Part shown: in pieces, positions 1 through 9,140 of the stretch
Layout of the letters: every line of letters begins with the position of its first letter
How positions within the stretch are numbered: position 1 is the stretch's first letter
Source: Sideroxyarcus sp.
GTDB taxonomy: Bacteria > Pseudomonadota > Gammaproteobacteria > Burkholderiales > Gallionellaceae
Direction of reading: 5' to 3'
DNA: 64,000 nucleotides
NCBI GenBank assembly: GCA_030651895.1
Contig: JAUSBR010000017.1
Span: 19,869 to 83,868 of the forward strand
Translations under genes and position numbers: made by a program
The notes under the pieces: generated by a model
What the model was told of the DNA's origin: nothing
Seen by the model: the letters and a program-made list of their open reading frames with translations, nothing else
Database searches by the model: none

Positions 1-2
1 TC

Positions 3-587
3 GAATCCTTGCTAAAGGTCTTTCAAAATGACAAATTCAGCTCGATGGCGTTTTGTGATTTTGATATCAGGAACGAAAGCGGTGAGATACTGGCGGAACA
101 CCCGGATCCACATGCGGCGTTACGATTGATGACCGGGGGGAATTCGGTGATCAGGCAGCTGAGATTTTTCTTGTTGGCGGAAGGCAGGGCGATCCCGCAT
201 GCAATATATGGGTTGCTTCCCATGCGGATGATGAAAAATTTCTCATGGATGGAACACGTCAAGCGCTATGGGGAGTACGGAGCTGACACATTGTTTATAT
301 TTTGGCTGTTAAGCCAAGGGCGGCTGGCACTGGTAGAAAGAAAATTATTCGGCTGTACGGTGAATAATCAGAAGCACTATGTGGCGGCGCAGAGAAGCTC
401 TATAGCCAAGAAATTTCGAACCGCCAGGCAACGAATAGACTATCTACTATCGTTCATCAGGATAGCCAGAGGGTGGACCAAGCTGGCTCTGATAGTCCTA
501 TTCCCTTTGAAGTTCGCTGAGGTGCTCTATTCCATGGTGGTTCGAGAATCGATTCGCAAAGTAATGCGGGGGCTTAATAAGCAATAA
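3..587 (+). CDS. Probable glycosyltransferase, C-terminal part (5' end outside window)
   Basis: The reading frame is open to the left edge, so this is the C-terminal ~195 residues of a longer protein; the TTG at 9 in the ORF track is unlikely to be the start. The visible part has the layout of the end of a family 2 glycosyltransferase: an acidic DFD stretch near residue 18, an IYGLLP segment as seen where these enzymes test an acceptor, a GAD motif (GADTLFIFWLL) and a basic, hydrophobic tail that could lie on the membrane. It sits 5 bp before a GT10 gene in the polysaccharide locus, which supports the call. The donor sugar cannot be told. The region is AT-richer than the later genes. Confidence 0.55.
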   Translation, partial: ESLLKVFQNDKFSSMAFCDFDIRNESGEILAEHPDPHAALRLMTGGNSVIRQLRFFLLAEGRAIPHAIYGLLPMRMMKNFSWMEHVKRYGEYGADTLFIFWLLSQGRLALVERKLFGCTVNNQKHYVAAQRSSIAKKFRTARQRIDYLLSFIRIARGWTKLALIVLFPLKFAEVLYSMVVRESIRKVMRGLNKQ

Positions 588-592
588 GCCCG

Positions 593-1654
593 ATGTCCAA
601 TATAACCATAGAGCCGAGAATGCAGTACGCTAACTATGCAGAGCATGGAATTGCAAATAATGCTCGTTTCAATCTAGGTAATTCCATCGACAGAGACGAT
701 AGCAATTATCCATTCTGGTTGTTGCGAGAGCGGTTGCTGTCAAGTGGCATTGAGCTGAATACGCCAGACGTAAATGCTGGGCGCGCAATTGCGTTTGAAT
801 TGCATATGAATGTGATGCAAAGAGAGCGGGATGGACAGGCATTTGTTTTGCTGATGGAGACGGCACAGATATGCCCGCTAAACGAGTCGCAGGCTTTGCT
901 CGCCCAATATGATCGGATATTCACGTGGCGAGATGATCTGATTGACGATAAGCGGTACTTCAAGATCAACTTTCCGAATAAGCGGCATTCAATGGAGAAT
1001 CGTGGCTGGAAAGATCGTGATCGGCTGTGCTGTTTGATTGCCGGCAATAAACGACCAGCTCAAACGAGTTCGCTGGATTTATACGAGGAGCGGGTTAAAA
1101 CCATAAGGTGGTTTGAGCAACACGCGCCTGGTCAGTTCGATTTGTATGGAAGCGGTTGGGAGATATCGCCGCCGCACTCTGGCAGGATAGCTAGGCTGTG
1201 GCATAGGATCGCCTTGGGTATCGCGCGCAAGACGGGGTACAGGGCATTCCCGTCATTTCAAGGAAGGGTGGAGCGCAAGCTTGAGACGCTTGGCAAATAC
1301 CGATTTTCAGTTTGCTATGAGAACGTGAAAGACCTGCCCGGTTATATTACTGAAAAGATATTTGATTGTTTCTTCGCCGGGTGCGTGCCCATTTATTGGG
1401 GGGCATCCAATGTGTCTGATTACATTCCGGTTGATTGCTTCATTGACCGTCGCAAATTCAGCAATCATGAGGATCTATACCGGCATCTCGACCAGATGTC
1501 TGAAACAAGCTATCAGGCACACCAATTAGCCATTCAAAACTTTCTGAATAGCTCGGCAGCCCAGATGTTTTTTGCAGAGAGTTTTGCTGAGCAGTTAACA
1601 AATACGATTGTTTCTGCGTTAAGTGATTCAGAGTGCATGCCCAAGAGTCTCTGA
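593..1654 (+). CDS. GT10 family alpha-1,3/4-fucosyltransferase
   Basis: A 353-residue protein whose C-terminal third carries the GT10 signature: YENVKDLPGYITEKIFDCF followed by AGCVPIYWGA and a YIP segment (about residues 240-285). In this family these residues bind GDP-fucose, and the enzyme transfers fucose in alpha-1,3 or alpha-1,4 linkage to GlcNAc or a similar residue. The N-terminal half is less conserved, as usual, since it binds the acceptor. No membrane segment is evident, so it is probably a cytoplasmic enzyme acting on a lipid-linked glycan. It starts 5 bp after the preceding gene and is followed directly by a GT11 fucosyltransferase. The acceptor is unknown. Confidence 0.85.
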   Translation: MSNITIEPRMQYANYAEHGIANNARFNLGNSIDRDDSNYPFWLLRERLLSSGIELNTPDVNAGRAIAFELHMNVMQRERDGQAFVLLMETAQICPLNESQALLAQYDRIFTWRDDLIDDKRYFKINFPNKRHSMENRGWKDRDRLCCLIAGNKRPAQTSSLDLYEERVKTIRWFEQHAPGQFDLYGSGWEISPPHSGRIARLWHRIALGIARKTGYRAFPSFQGRVERKLETLGKYRFSVCYENVKDLPGYITEKIFDCFFAGCVPIYWGASNVSDYIPVDCFIDRRKFSNHEDLYRHLDQMSETSYQAHQLAIQNFLNSSAAQMFFAESFAEQLTNTIVSALSDSECMPKSL

Positions 1655-1670
1655 TAGGGGAGTTCCAGAC

Positions 1671-2549
1671 ATGGTGATATCTAAGGTCATTGGTGGGCTT
1701 GGTAACCAAATGTTTCAATATGCTGCAGGACGTGCCGCGTCGCTGGCGCAGGGTGTTCCTTTGCGATTGGACATTTCGGGTTTTACCAATTATGGGCTGC
1801 ATCAGGGTTTTGAACTGAATCGTGTATTTAACTGTTTGGCTGATATTGCGTGTGAAGGGGATGTTCGCCGAATTTTGGGTTGGCAATATTTGCCGATAGT
1901 TCGGGAAAAATTAGCACGGCCAAGCCTGTCCATATGCCGTGGCAAAGGATATGTCATAGAGCCGCACTTTCACTATTGGCAGGGTATTGAGAGCATCCCC
2001 AAGGAATGCTATTTGGTGGGGTATTGGCAATCAGAGAAGTATTTTCAGAATGAAGCCGCAGCAATTCATGCTGACTTCACATTCAAGTTGCCACTGTCAG
2101 GCCCCAACAAGGAGTTGGCCGACAAGATCAGTCTGGAAAATGCAGTAAGTCTGCACGTGCGTCGCGGTGACTACGCAAATAATCCAATTACCACGGCTAC
2201 TCATGGGCTTTGCTCAATTGAGTATTATCAAGCTGCTATTAGCCATATCGCCGAGAAGGTGGAAAGCCCCCATTTTTATATATTTTCTGATGATGTGAAT
2301 TGGGTAAAGGAAAATCTCAAAATAAACTTTCCTTGTCATTATGTTGGACACAATCAGGGCGCTGAGAGCTACAACGACATGAGGCTAATGAGTTTGTGCC
2401 GACACCACATTATTGCCAATAGTTCATTTAGTTGGTGGGGCGCTTGGCTTAATCGCAATCCCAATAAAATTGTCGTTGCACCAAAGAAGTGGTTTGCAAA
2501 CACAAACAGCACGCGAGACTTGTTTCCGCAAGGCTGGGTTACGTTGTGA
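1671..2549 (+). CDS. GT11 family alpha-1,2-fucosyltransferase
   Basis: The ORF track begins at a GTG (1623) inside the previous gene. The ATG at 1671 gives a 292-residue protein beginning MVISKVIGGLGNQMFQYAAG, the typical GT11 N-terminus. The GDP-fucose binding motif HVRRGDY is at about residue 160 and the late SSFSWWGAWL motif near residue 255. GT11 enzymes add fucose in alpha-1,2 linkage, usually to galactose. With the adjacent GT10 enzyme it could build a difucosylated epitope. The genes for GDP-fucose synthesis (gmd, fcl) are not in the window, so they must lie elsewhere. Confidence 0.92.
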   Translation: MVISKVIGGLGNQMFQYAAGRAASLAQGVPLRLDISGFTNYGLHQGFELNRVFNCLADIACEGDVRRILGWQYLPIVREKLARPSLSICRGKGYVIEPHFHYWQGIESIPKECYLVGYWQSEKYFQNEAAAIHADFTFKLPLSGPNKELADKISLENAVSLHVRRGDYANNPITTATHGLCSIEYYQAAISHIAEKVESPHFYIFSDDVNWVKENLKINFPCHYVGHNQGAESYNDMRLMSLCRHHIIANSSFSWWGAWLNRNPNKIVVAPKKWFANTNSTRDLFPQGWVTL

Positions 2550-2594
2550 CATTGTGGTTTCTACGAGAAAAAATCAGATGGCGAATAAAGGCCT

Positions 2595-3656
2595 ATGAGT
2601 GACCCAGAGCAAATGGCCACGCCAATAGTCTCGGTTGTGATGCCTGTTTATAACGGTGAGCGGCATCTGGCTGAGGCTATTGAATCGATTCTGACGCAGA
2701 CCTTTAGTAACTTTGAGTTGATCATCATTGATGATGGTTCGACAGATGGGTCGCTTGCCATTCTGAAAGAATACGAGAAGCGCGATGCACGCATCCGGCT
2801 GATCGCGCGTGAGAACAGAAATCTTGCCACTACGCTTAACGACTTGATAGACCTTGCGCGTGGAGAATGGATCGCGCGCATGGATCAGGATGACATTGCT
2901 TTGCCGCACCGGCTTGAGCGCCAGTTGCAGTGGATGCAGGAAACGAAGGCGGATATTAGCGGGAGTTGGATCAAGACATTTGGCACATCGGGCAGTAGTG
3001 TTCTCAAACATCCGCAAACCGATGCGGCCAACAAAATGGAGCTGCTTTTCGGATCGTGTTTTGCGCATCCAACTGTGATGATGAAGACGGCCCTGGTAAA
3101 ACAATTGCGCTATGACAAAGCATGGGAGAAGTGCGAGGACTACGATTTATGGGAAAGGGCAGCAAGAGCCGGCTGGAAAATGACCAATGTGCCCCAAGTC
3201 TTGCTGCTATACCGGCAACATGGTGCTCAGATATCTTCAGCATCTTTATCCAAACAGCTTCAGCTGAGCCAAGAGATTCGACACAGGTACTGGGGCTATA
3301 TTTTTGATTCAATGAGATTGGAAAAGACTTGGATTGATGAGGTATTGAAACTGCGAGATCCATCTTCGCCCAAATCGAATCTGGATTATGTGGATGCGGC
3401 ATTTACCGAGTTGATGCAAAACAACGAAGGCGAAGCTAGAAAAGTCGTTTTTGAGCATGCGACTCGTTTGTATTTAAGGGCGGCAGGCCAGTGTTCTGAT
3501 GTCTTCTTCAGATGGAGCAAGTTGAATAGAGTCTACGGAAGTGATCAGGGTTTAATGGTCAAATTCAAACTGTTGTTGTTATCTATTCTGCGGATTCGAT
3601 CTGATAGTCCTCTATTTAATTACCTGAAGTCGGTATATTTTCGCTTGGGACGTTAG
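2595..3656 (+). CDS. GT2 family glycosyltransferase
   Basis: This 353-residue enzyme has a GT-A fold domain at its N-terminus: VSVVMPVYNGERHL, then IIIDDGSTDGS and the metal-binding RMDQDDIALP (about residue 98, variant DxD). A CEDYDLWERAARAG segment near residue 185 matches the conserved ED region of the family. The last ~120 residues are helical and of unknown role. It is likely one of the sequential transferases that build the repeat unit on the cytoplasmic side of the inner membrane. The gap to the next gene is only 3 bp, so the genes are co-transcribed. Sugar and linkage cannot be assigned. Confidence 0.88.
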   Translation: MSDPEQMATPIVSVVMPVYNGERHLAEAIESILTQTFSNFELIIIDDGSTDGSLAILKEYEKRDARIRLIARENRNLATTLNDLIDLARGEWIARMDQDDIALPHRLERQLQWMQETKADISGSWIKTFGTSGSSVLKHPQTDAANKMELLFGSCFAHPTVMMKTALVKQLRYDKAWEKCEDYDLWERAARAGWKMTNVPQVLLLYRQHGAQISSASLSKQLQLSQEIRHRYWGYIFDSMRLEKTWIDEVLKLRDPSSPKSNLDYVDAAFTELMQNNEGEARKVVFEHATRLYLRAAGQCSDVFFRWSKLNRVYGSDQGLMVKFKLLLLSILRIRSDSPLFNYLKSVYFRLGR

Positions 3657-3659
3657 AGC

Positions 3660-4526
3660 ATGCTGACCGGGCAAAATCATTTCAAACAAGAATTAAACGG
3701 ATATGCACCCGTCTGCGTGGTGATACCTTGCTTTCGCTGCGCTGATACTATAAATCGTGCTGTGGAATCGGTTGCCGCACAAACGCTGAAACCAGCAGAG
3801 GTGGTTCTGGTGGACGACGCAAGTGGTGACAATACGCTGGATGTGCTGAAGCGAATCGAACTGCAGTATCCAGCGTGGATCAAGGTGATTGCGCTGCATG
3901 AGAACTGTGGTGCAGCTAGCGCAAGAAATGCCGGATGGGCAGCAACCAATCAACCCTATGTCGCTTTTCTTGATGCAGATGATTCCTGGCATCCAGAGAA
4001 GATTGATTGCCAATACCGCTATATGAAGAACAATCCGGATATCGGGTTATGTGGGCATTTGTGCGCCGAGTTGGCGGGGGGGGCAGATGTTGTGCTGCCG
4101 ACCTTGCCGGGCAGTTTTCACGCGACAAAAGTTTCGGCATTGAATTTGCTGTTCAAGACGGCATTTTCAACGCCCACGGTGATGTTAAAACGCGAAATCG
4201 CAAGTCGCTTCCCAGAGGGTAAGCGCTATGCAGAAGATGCCTGCCTATGGCAGTTAATTGCATTTTCGGGAATCGGTGTGGTGCGCTTGGAAATACCACT
4301 AGCGTACTTGTATAAGGCTCGCTATGGATCAGGCGGATTGAGTTCCAGTTTATGGAAAATGGAGTTGGGCGAACTGGCTAATTTTTATGCGCATTACAGG
4401 GCTAATAGAATCGGTGTGGCTTTGCTATTGCTAGCCTGGGGATTTTCCCTCATCAAGTACGGCAGGCGGGAATTTACGCTGGGGATGAATAGGATAATCA
4501 GGAATTGGTGGGCTGAGAAAATTTGA
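3660..4526 (+). CDS. GT2 family glycosyltransferase
   Basis: A 288-residue GT-A enzyme. The N-terminus reads VCVVIPCFRCADTINRAVES, with the nucleotide-binding VLVDDASGDNT near residue 45, the catalytic metal site FLDADDSW (residues ~103-110) and a YAEDACLWQ acidic segment near residue 190. A hydrophobic stretch near the C-terminus (VALLLLAWGFSLI) may anchor it to the membrane. Its TGA stop shares one base with the ATG of the next gene (TGATG), so translation is coupled. Specificity is unknown. Confidence 0.87.
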   Translation: MLTGQNHFKQELNGYAPVCVVIPCFRCADTINRAVESVAAQTLKPAEVVLVDDASGDNTLDVLKRIELQYPAWIKVIALHENCGAASARNAGWAATNQPYVAFLDADDSWHPEKIDCQYRYMKNNPDIGLCGHLCAELAGGADVVLPTLPGSFHATKVSALNLLFKTAFSTPTVMLKREIASRFPEGKRYAEDACLWQLIAFSGIGVVRLEIPLAYLYKARYGSGGLSSSLWKMELGELANFYAHYRANRIGVALLLLAWGFSLIKYGRREFTLGMNRIIRNWWAEKI

Positions 4527-7408
4527 TGCGGGAATCTGTGAGTTATATTAAGCATCGCTCTGTACCAATGTCATTTGTGATTTGGGTGGTGTTCTTTTGT
4601 TATGCCATCTGTGCCGCGTTGTTGTTTCAAAAAGTCCTGCTTCCGTTGATGCCTTCATTGCATGCTGGTGGTGGTTTGGTGGCCGGCGATGCCATGTATT
4701 TCGATTCAGTGGCCGAAAAAATGGCTGAACAAATACGGCTGAATGGCTGGAGTAGTTGGCATCTTTATCCCAATGCGGCTGCCGCCGGGAACGTCGGGAT
4801 ACTCGCTGCGTTGTATGCGGTTTTCGGCCATGACCCTACGCTGATCGTTCCGATCAATGCAGCGATACACGCACTGGGCGGGACTTTGATCTTTATGCTG
4901 GCCCGTGAGCTATCTTGCAAGCAGACCATCGGCACCTATGCGGGAATCATCGCTTCCGGGTTGTTCATCAGCTTCCCTTCTGCATTGAACTGGTATGGCC
5001 AATTGCATAAGGACGGCTATGCCATCGCCGGCTCGCTATTGATTTTGCTGACTTGGGTGAAAGCTATGCGGGGCGAGCAAGACATTCGTGCATGGCTGAA
5101 TTTGATATTGATGAATTTTGCCGGTGTCGTGCTTGTGGGCATCGTGCGGCCTTATAGCTTGAAATTGCTACTGATTGCCACGGTGGTTGTTTGGTTGATT
5201 ATGGTGGGGGTGGCAGCACTACGCCGGAAAGTGGGGCACGAATTTCGATTGTCCGTCTTCTTGTTGGCGTCCGGGTGCATCTTGACGGCTGGGATCAGCG
5301 TGGCTCCTCAATTTGTGGAACCCTATGAAAACTGGCAGGGTGGCACACAGTGGCAATGGCAAGATGCTGCATGGTTGCCGGATAGAGTCGAAGACTATAT
5401 TGAATTAGCCGCCAAAACGCGAGCAGGCCTGATCGAATACGGAATCAGTGAGCATGCGAAGTCCATGATCGATCAGGAAATCTCGCCCCGAAATGTTGAA
5501 GAGGTGATGGCATATCTTCCTCGCGCATTACAGGTGGCGTTGTTTGCGCCGTTTCCAGCGGATTGGTTGTCAAGTTTGAGCATGGCGCGATTGGTCTCTG
5601 CCGCGGAGATGCTCATTAGCTATCTGTGTCTGCCGGGCGTCCTGCTTTTGCTGATCTACAACCGGAAACCGGCAGTGCTGCTGACCATCGGCTTCTCTGT
5701 CTATTTCATGCTGATTTACGGGTTCACAATCGCGAATCTGGGGACATTGTATCGTCTACGCTACGCATACCTGTTCGTGATGGTCATGCTGGGCGTGTTG
5801 GGTTGGCTCACATGGCTGGACAGGACCGGTCGGATGAAACGACTGCGGGTATGGATGAGTCCTGCAGCAAGGCTGCAGCAGACCGTTGAGGCATCGGAGA
5901 TTGAAACACCACAGCGCAAGGAAGCGCTAGGAAGTGGCCTAATCGTTATGTTGCTGACCTTGTTGTGCTTTGTTGGCTTCTTCATACGCGATATGTTGAT
6001 GGCCCAGACCTTTGGACTTGGAGGCGAGCTGGACGATTTTTTCATCGCGCTGATGATTCCGATGTTCATCGTCACTGTCTTGTGCATGCCACTGGGGGCG
6101 GCGTTCATTCCGGCATATCTTGATATCAAGGAGCGCGTATCGTTGCAGGTGGCCAATGTGCTGGTAACAAGCACATCATCTTGGACGACGGCGGCACTAC
6201 TGCTTATCTGCGTTGTGCTCTATCTGCTCGGCCCATCCTTGTTCCCGCTGCTGTATGTCAAGGGAGCGATCCCTGATGTTGCCCAACTTGCCTGGCTGTT
6301 CGACCTCGCTTTGCCTATCCTGCTGTTTAGCGGCATGGTGATCCTCGGCAATTCCGTGCTGAATGCACACGGGCGTGCAGTGCTCACAAGCTCGGCTCAG
6401 CTGGTTGTTCCTTTGGTGGCTATCATTGCATTGCTGTTATTCGGTGAAAGCTATGGCGTCCAGGCGGTGATGATTGGCATGGTGATTGGGCAGGTGCTTA
6501 ACTTGCTGATCGTTCAGTTGTATCTCAAACGGCAGAACGTCGCGCTGTGGGCCAGGCTGGGTTCTTTCCGGTTCACACGGGACGGAGGCGGCAGTATGAC
6601 GCCGTTGCTGGGGCAATATCTACCACTGGTGGCGTCGGCATTCTTTATCAGTGTAGCCGCACTGGTCTCGTCGATGCTGGCCATGTCCTTGCCCGAAGGA
6701 GCCGTTTCCGCTTTCAATCTGGGCAACAAGGTTGTGCTCTTCATCACCGGTTTGGTGGGCACCGCAGTGGCGACGGTGATGCTGCCGTATTTCTCCGCGA
6801 TGGTGAGCAAGAACCATCTGGTGACTGCACGACGGGAACTTTCGCTGTTCCTGCTGTTTGCCACCTTTGTATCTGTGCCCATCAGTGCCGGCATGTATAT
6901 ATGGGCAGAGCCGATCATTCGTCTGGCTTTTGAGGGTGGCACTTTTGGCAGTGATTCGACTGCGGTTGTGACCAGAGTGATGCAATATTCCGTGGTGCAA
7001 TTGCCGTTCTTCATTTGCAATTCGCTGCTGCTTAAATTCGCTACCGCGACGAAACATGTGCTCGCGATCAGCGCAGTGGCCATCGTTGGTCTGGCAGTCA
7101 ATGTCGTTGCCAGCCTGCTATTGATGCGTTACATGGGCGTTGCCGGCATTGCACTCGGCATGTCGGTGTCCATGCTGGTTTCCACCGTGCTGCTGACGTT
7201 GGTGCTGGTCAGGTATTGGCATATCACCTGGTTCGATGCCGTGGTCATGCTGATGAACTGGCTGTTGTACGGTACGTTGCTCATCGGGGTGCATTTTGGA
7301 AGTACGCCAAGCATCGTCGTGACCATCATCGCTTATCTGGTTCTGTTGGCGGGGTACTTCAAATCATGGTCGTTTGACGAGACATCACGGATCGGAGCGC
7401 GAGCTTGA
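4526..7408 (+). CDS. Fusion of a GT-C-like membrane domain with a MurJ-like lipid flippase
   Basis: A 960-residue polytopic membrane protein. The track uses a TTG at 4523; the ATG at 4526 overlaps the preceding stop and is preferred. Residues ~10-450 resemble GT39/ArnT-type membrane proteins: many hydrophobic segments and an acidic first periplasmic loop (GDAMYFDSVAEKMA). Residues ~470-960 match the MOP/MurJ family: FIRDMLMAQTFGLGGELDDF, then a PLGAAFIPAYLD segment and 12 or more membrane helices. MurJ is usually ~510 residues and stands alone. The protein may flip the lipid-linked glycan and hold a second enzyme or binding domain in the same chain. Gene order and spacing exclude a simple overlap of two separate genes; one frame is open throughout. 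The N-terminal activity is inferred only. Confidence 0.8.
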   Translation: MRESVSYIKHRSVPMSFVIWVVFFCYAICAALLFQKVLLPLMPSLHAGGGLVAGDAMYFDSVAEKMAEQIRLNGWSSWHLYPNAAAAGNVGILAALYAVFGHDPTLIVPINAAIHALGGTLIFMLARELSCKQTIGTYAGIIASGLFISFPSALNWYGQLHKDGYAIAGSLLILLTWVKAMRGEQDIRAWLNLILMNFAGVVLVGIVRPYSLKLLLIATVVVWLIMVGVAALRRKVGHEFRLSVFLLASGCILTAGISVAPQFVEPYENWQGGTQWQWQDAAWLPDRVEDYIELAAKTRAGLIEYGISEHAKSMIDQEISPRNVEEVMAYLPRALQVALFAPFPADWLSSLSMARLVSAAEMLISYLCLPGVLLLLIYNRKPAVLLTIGFSVYFMLIYGFTIANLGTLYRLRYAYLFVMVMLGVLGWLTWLDRTGRMKRLRVWMSPAARLQQTVEASEIETPQRKEALGSGLIVMLLTLLCFVGFFIRDMLMAQTFGLGGELDDFFIALMIPMFIVTVLCMPLGAAFIPAYLDIKERVSLQVANVLVTSTSSWTTAALLLICVVLYLLGPSLFPLLYVKGAIPDVAQLAWLFDLALPILLFSGMVILGNSVLNAHGRAVLTSSAQLVVPLVAIIALLLFGESYGVQAVMIGMVIGQVLNLLIVQLYLKRQNVALWARLGSFRFTRDGGGSMTPLLGQYLPLVASAFFISVAALVSSMLAMSLPEGAVSAFNLGNKVVLFITGLVGTAVATVMLPYFSAMVSKNHLVTARRELSLFLLFATFVSVPISAGMYIWAEPIIRLAFEGGTFGSDSTAVVTRVMQYSVVQLPFFICNSLLLKFATATKHVLAISAVAIVGLAVNVVASLLLMRYMGVAGIALGMSVSMLVSTVLLTLVLVRYWHITWFDAVVMLMNWLLYGTLLIGVHFGSTPSIVVTIIAYLVLLAGYFKSWSFDETSRIGARA

Positions 7409-8532
7409 AAGAGAAAATCTGTTTGGTGGTCGCAAGCCCAATGACGGTGAGTGCATTCCTGCAACAGCCGATCAGGCGATTGTCCGAGCGATATGACGTG
7501 CATGTGGCATTGAATATCCGGCCGGGTGAATCCTTGGCCGGCGTTGAAAATCTGGTGACGGTATTGCCGGTATCCATCGAGCGAAAGATCATGCCATGGC
7601 GCGATCTTATGGCGCTGTGGCAAATATTCGTGCTGTTCCGCCGCCACCGTTTCAAACTGGTCCATTCCGTCACACCCAAAGCGGGCTTGCTGGCGATGCT
7701 GGCTGCATTTCTCGCCGGGATCGATATCCGCGTTCATACCTTTACCGGGCAGGTATGGGTCACTCGTCGGGGCCTTGCCAGGCTGATCCTGAAAAACATG
7801 GACAAACTGATTGCCCGGTTTGGCACTTACGCTCTGGTCGACAGCCCCTCGCAAAGGCAGTTCTTGCTGGATGAGGGAGTGTTAAGCGAGGCCAAGTCCG
7901 GTGTATTGGCCGAGGGGTCTATCTCCGGTGTTGATACAATGCGCTTTCAGCCCGATGATCTGGCCAGAAAACGGCTTCGCGCCGAGTTGAAGATCTCCGG
8001 TGAAGAAGTGGTCTTCCTGTTTCTGGGGCGATTGAATCGTGACAAGGGCGTGCCGGATCTTGCGGCCGCGTTTGCCGCTCTGAATGATGAGCGAGCACAT
8101 TTGTTGCTGGTGGGGCCTGACGAAGAAGATATCGCCGCACAAGTGATGAAATTGACCGAGGGGTGCAAAGACAGGGTGCACTTCGTCGGCTATGCAGCGA
8201 AACCTGAGGAATATATGGCGGCGGCGGATGTGCTGTGTCTGCCCAGTTATCGCGAGGGTTTTGGCAGTGTGGTGATCGAGGCGGCGGCGGTGGGCATCCC
8301 CGCCATCGGGACCCGGATATACGGTGTGGTGGATGCGATCCAGGAAGATGTCAGCGGAGTTCTGTTCGGGGCTCGCGACATATCCGGCTTGCAGGCGGCC
8401 ATGAGACACATGGTGAATAACAGGGACTATCGGTTGCAACTTGGCCAGCAGGCGCGCACACGCGCAATCAAGACTTTCTCCAGCGACAGGTTGTCGGCGG
8501 CTTGGCTGGCGTTCTACCAGGCGAGAGTATGA
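7405..8532 (+). CDS. GT4 family glycosyltransferase
   Basis: A 375-residue GT-B fold enzyme. The start is a TTG whose last two bases form part of the upstream stop (TTGA). The N-terminal domain contains VHSVTPKAGLLAML and VHTFTGQVW; the C-terminal nucleotide-sugar domain contains FLFLGRLNRDKGV (about residue 200) and the EGFGSVVIEAAAVGIPAIG donor-binding motif (about 285). Enzymes of this kind, such as PglA of Campylobacter and WbpH-like proteins, add the second sugar to a lipid-linked bacillosamine-type primer. Its position directly before a PglC-like gene makes that role plausible, but the sugar is not known. Confidence 0.88.
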   Translation: MKEKICLVVASPMTVSAFLQQPIRRLSERYDVHVALNIRPGESLAGVENLVTVLPVSIERKIMPWRDLMALWQIFVLFRRHRFKLVHSVTPKAGLLAMLAAFLAGIDIRVHTFTGQVWVTRRGLARLILKNMDKLIARFGTYALVDSPSQRQFLLDEGVLSEAKSGVLAEGSISGVDTMRFQPDDLARKRLRAELKISGEEVVFLFLGRLNRDKGVPDLAAAFAALNDERAHLLLVGPDEEDIAAQVMKLTEGCKDRVHFVGYAAKPEEYMAAADVLCLPSYREGFGSVVIEAAAVGIPAIGTRIYGVVDAIQEDVSGVLFGARDISGLQAAMRHMVNNRDYRLQLGQQARTRAIKTFSSDRLSAAWLAFYQARV

Positions 8533-9140
8533 AACGTGCATTTGATCTGTTTGTCGCATTGGTGGTGATCATGCTGTTGTGGCCGGTGATTGCAGTGGTC
8601 GCGGTGCTGGTGCGGATCAAGCTGGGATCGCCCGTGTTGTTTCGCCAGCAAAGACCGGGGCTGGATGCCAAGCCTTTCTATGTCTACAAGTTCAGAACCA
8701 TGCTGTCCGCATTCGATGAGCGCGGAGAGCCATTGCCGGATGAGAAGCGCATGACGCGTTTCGGCAGTCTTCTGCGCCGGTTCAGCCTGGACGAGCTGCC
8801 GCAATTGATCAATGTGCTGAAAGGGGATCTGAGCCTCGTCGGGCCCAGACCGCTGTTGATGGAGTATCTGCCCCTTTATAATGCCGAGCAGGCGCGGCGT
8901 CATTCCGTCAAACCTGGCATCACGGGCTGGGCCCAAGTCAATGGACGTAACGCGATCAGTTGGGAAGACAAGTTCAAATATGATGTGTGGTATGTGGATC
9001 ACCAGTCGTTCTGGCTGGACATCAGGATACTGTGGCTGACCATATTGAAGGTCGTGCGGTCCGAAGGCATCAGCCAGGCCGGTAGCGTGACAATGGAGCG
9101 ATTCCGGGGATCAGACACTATTCGGAAAGACGGCAAATGA
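8529..9140 (+). CDS. PglC-like initiating phosphoglycosyl transferase
   Basis: The ATG at 8529 overlaps the previous stop (ATGA) and gives a 203-residue protein, the size of the minimal PglC type rather than the long WbaP type. It begins with one membrane helix (LFVALVVIMLLWPVIAVVAV), followed by the bacterial sugar transferase motifs FYVYKFRTM, the catalytic Asp-Glu pair in FSLDELPQLINVLKGD, and LVGPRPL, ending with a KPGITGWAQVNGRN segment. These enzymes move a sugar-1-phosphate from UDP-sugar to undecaprenyl phosphate on the cytoplasmic face. The neighbouring PglD-, PglE- and PglF-like genes point to a diacetamido-trideoxyhexose substrate. Confidence 0.9.
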   Translation: MKRAFDLFVALVVIMLLWPVIAVVAVLVRIKLGSPVLFRQQRPGLDAKPFYVYKFRTMLSAFDERGEPLPDEKRMTRFGSLLRRFSLDELPQLINVLKGDLSLVGPRPLLMEYLPLYNAEQARRHSVKPGITGWAQVNGRNAISWEDKFKYDVWYVDHQSFWLDIRILWLTILKVVRSEGISQAGSVTMERFRGSDTIRKDGK

